Shown: positions 61,633-64,000 of the stretch, one piece after another
Position numbering within the stretch: position 1 is the stretch's first letter
How the letters are laid out: each line of letters opens with the position of its first letter
Assembly (NCBI GenBank): GCA_019916065.1
Contig: CM034241.1
Coordinates: 12,747,223-12,811,222 of the forward strand
DNA: 64,000 nt
Direction: 5' to 3'
DNA from: Vitellaria paradoxa
Taxonomy: Eukaryota > Streptophyta > Magnoliopsida > Ericales > Sapotaceae
Translations under genes and position numbers: made by a program
The notes under the pieces: model-generated
What the model was told of the DNA's origin: nothing
The model's input: the letters and a program-made list of their open reading frames with translations, nothing else
The model's database searches: none

Positions 61633-63511
61633 TGTCACGCACCGAATTTCACAACCCGAGTACCATTTAATAATTTTCCTTGTCCTATATCAGAGCCACA
61701 CACACAAACACTATGGAGCAAGGAATATATCAATAAATAAAACTAAACTTTAAATTTAAATAAATGCCACAGTTAAAATCCACTAGGCAATTAAGCTCCA
61801 AAACTAAACCCAACCAATCTCCACAAAAATAAATAAATCAACAATTTATCTTCAACTCACAAACAGAGGTTTGTCACAATCCATTAAAACTAATTTCCTA
61901 GAGTCTAAAACAATTACATAAAAATAATAAATAAAACTTTAATTCCTATGCTCAGAAGGTCCAGCACGTGACTAAAATTCATTACCTGCATCACAAATTG
62001 TAAGAGGTTCAGCACTAGTACCACGTGAACTCGGAACCCTAATAATAATATAAATGCAGTATGCCCTAGCATGATACTAAGTGAAGCAATTATGCACAAA
62101 TAGCAATTTCAAACAAGAAATTAGATTTATTTATCAATCTCTTTTTCTTACAATTAATTGTATTTTTGCACTACATAACATATCAAAGAAAATCAATTTG
62201 ATTTTAAGGTACTGTTGCTTGGTTGTCTCGTAGAAACAAGACCCAACCAACGTACATCATCCTTTGATATCTGCTTAGTTGTCTCATAAAAACAAGACCC
62301 AACCAATATACACCATCTTTCGGTGTCTGCTTCTTAGACCGAATAGGCATCTGCTCATTCGTAGGTTACTGGTCTACTGAAATCGATAACCACCCTTATA
62401 CGGGTTTCGAGACTTTCAACCCTTGGATATATATACCTGATATTTTTCAGTACTCTTCAACCCAAACAAAAATAACATTAATTTTCTCTTTAAATTCACA
62501 TTGAATAATCTCTATTTAAGTTTAAATTTTAATCCTTATTAACCATAAATTCATCAACACATTACATAACATAAACTTTAATCGCACCAACTGATCTACA
62601 TCACGAATAACATTCACATGGCATGTACATCTATATATATATATATATTCAATTTACAACGTCTTAGGTCTTAAATGCATATTCCATCAATAACATGTCA
62701 CGGTTTAACAAAAAAAAAAAAATCAATCAAACATTTGATCCTAATGTGTCCTGCGAGCATTCTCTTTTTTTTTTTTGTTTTGTGTAAGTTAATATAATAT
62801 ATAAAGATATACAACATGGCCGTGTGCTCAATTGACTTATAAAGGAAAAAAATAAAAAATACACCATTAATTCATTTGACAAGTTTAATAGCAATCATTA
62901 CCTCTTTCAAATCATTACTTATTAAAATTATATACATACACTTATTTATATATGTAATGTACTAATAATTTTTTATCATGTAATATACATATGTAAAGAA
63001 ACTGCATTAATTTAAACAGCTCACAGAATGAGACAAAGAAAAACAATTAAATGGGGTTCGCCCCTTACCTGGGTTCACGGCAACTTTATGTATATATATA
63101 TTTACTCCAATTTTTGGTTCATCAAAAAAGCAGAAAACGCAGCCAAATTAAAAAAATACGATGTATTGTGGACAGAAAAGAACACAACACTGCCAGCAAG
63201 AAGGACTGCAACTGCCGCTACCTAGGGTTTTCCTGTTCTCTCTTTCTTTCTATCTCTCTCTCAGGGTTTTTTTTTTATTTATTAAAATAAATACAACCTT
63301 ATATATTTATAGTAACAGTGTTTTAACCCTAATCAACTTAGTTAATTTCCTATTTCTCATAGGTTTAGGAAAGTTACACCTTTTTCTCAAAATTAAAAAT
63401 ATTCTTTCAAATATAACCCAAAATTAATCTTTTTAAATACAACTTAAAATTTAATACCAAAATTTTAAATTAGTAAATTTAAATAACGAAATAAATTCAC
63501 TGAATAATTAA

Positions 63512-63543
<32 letters not shown>

Positions 63544-63570
63544 AATTAAATAAAAGTTCGGGTCATTATA
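61633..63570 (-). mobile_element. Solo gypsy LTR
   Basis: It starts TGTCACGCACCGAATTTC, similar to the Tekay LTR start, and ends GGGTCATTATA, where the usual final CA has become TA. GGCAA is duplicated on both sides (61628-61632 and 63571-63575). At 1938 bases with no internal sequence it is a solo LTR left by LTR-LTR recombination. It contains a 56-bp tandem duplication at about 62217-62328 (GCTTGGTTGTCTCG and GCTTAGTTGTCTCA). Confidence 0.85.
62217..62328. repeat. 56-bp tandem duplication inside the solo LTR
   Basis: Two adjacent units with shared AAACAAGACCCAACCAA. It occupies about the same place in the LTR as the 50-bp units of the Tekay LTRs. Confidence 0.85.
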
Positions 63571-63616
63571 GGCAAGGATTATTTCATTTATCTTCGATTT
63601 TTTGACGTTTAATTGT

Positions 63617-63825
63617 AGGTCCATTTGCAATTCATAAATAGATTTTTGTATTCCACTTTATTTTTTTAAATTGATATGATTTGAATTTCTATAGGATGGT
63701 ATTTATAGCATTAAAATTATACAAAGTATCTTATTGGAAGAATTGAAGTAATTGAGTAATTTTATTTAGTAAAAAATAAAGCGGAGTGCAAAAATCTATT
63801 TGTAAAGTGCAAATGGACTCAACCT
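63617..63825. mobile_element. MITE with inverted ends (copy 2)
   Basis: The left arm TCCATTTGCAATTCATAAAT mirrors the right arm (minus strand) TCCATTTGCACTTTACAAAT, and both run on into AGATTTTTG and CTTTATTTTTT. It is 209 bases long and shares CATAAATAGATTT with copy 1 at 60468, so they belong to one family. Confidence 0.7.
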
Positions 63826-64000
63826 ATCTCATAACAATAATAAATTGACTAATTATAAATTTACTCACAAAAAATAAAACTAATAAAAAGAAAAATAAAA
63901 CACATGAAAAAGTGGAACATGTATTAATTTTTAAAAATATAAAAGCAAAACAAAAAATCTTAAAAAAAAAAGGACACATATAAGAGTACATTGCCCTGGC
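63826..64000. other. AT-rich end of window
   Basis: Nothing recognised. Confidence 0.5.

Overview
The window is nuclear DNA of a flowering plant, most likely a dicot; I cannot name the species. It is AT-rich and intron-containing, with plant-type LTR retrotransposons (Tekay/Del chromovirus, Athila, Ty1/copia, Cassandra), hAT and CACTA DNA transposons, a MITE pair, and only fragments of host genes. No intact, clearly functional host gene is visible.

Layout. 1-5250: AT-rich spacer, a GC-rich 53-residue reading frame (798-959), a broken ankyrin/PGG membrane protein gene (1217-3156, minus) and two hAT-like elements. 5251-7477: an LTR-like sequence. 8071-8371: a diverged direct-repeat pair. 9823-11615: a non-autonomous CACTA element (TSD AAA) ending 37 bases before the splice acceptor of an orphan MSR/O-fucosyltransferase-like exon (11653-12286). 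12742-12998: a MITE. 13331-14187: a hAT element. About 14290-16627: a decayed copia relic. 16628-21093: AT-rich DNA with no supported gene.

21094-52470 is a stack of nested retroelements that can be taken apart by target-site duplications. The host is a solo LTR (21094-23595 plus 52297-52470, TSD GAAAT) that carries the start of a plastid rpl32-like gene. Into it went a minus-strand Tekay/Del-type gypsy element (23596-52291, TSD TCAAT). An Athila-type gypsy element (25688-42839, TSD CTATC) then entered the 3' LTR of the Tekay element, and a Ty1/copia element (about 35735-40097) entered the Athila gag. Independently, a Cassandra TRIM with 5S-rRNA-like LTRs (48328-49077, TSD AAGGG) entered a leader reading frame of the Tekay element. 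All pol genes carry stops or frameshifts, and two catalytic residues are replaced.

52660-60085 is a separate full-length but dead copia element (TSD TATAT). 61633-63570 is another solo LTR (TSD GGCAA), flanked at some distance by two members of one MITE family (60468-60679 and 63617-63825).

I did not find a convincing new cellular system. The most unusual items are the plastid-gene start inside an LTR, the Cassandra element interrupting a gypsy leader ORF, the unexplained leader ORFs themselves, and the CACTA insertion next to the MSR exon. Element families and host-gene names rest on recognising protein motifs by eye; no database search was run.
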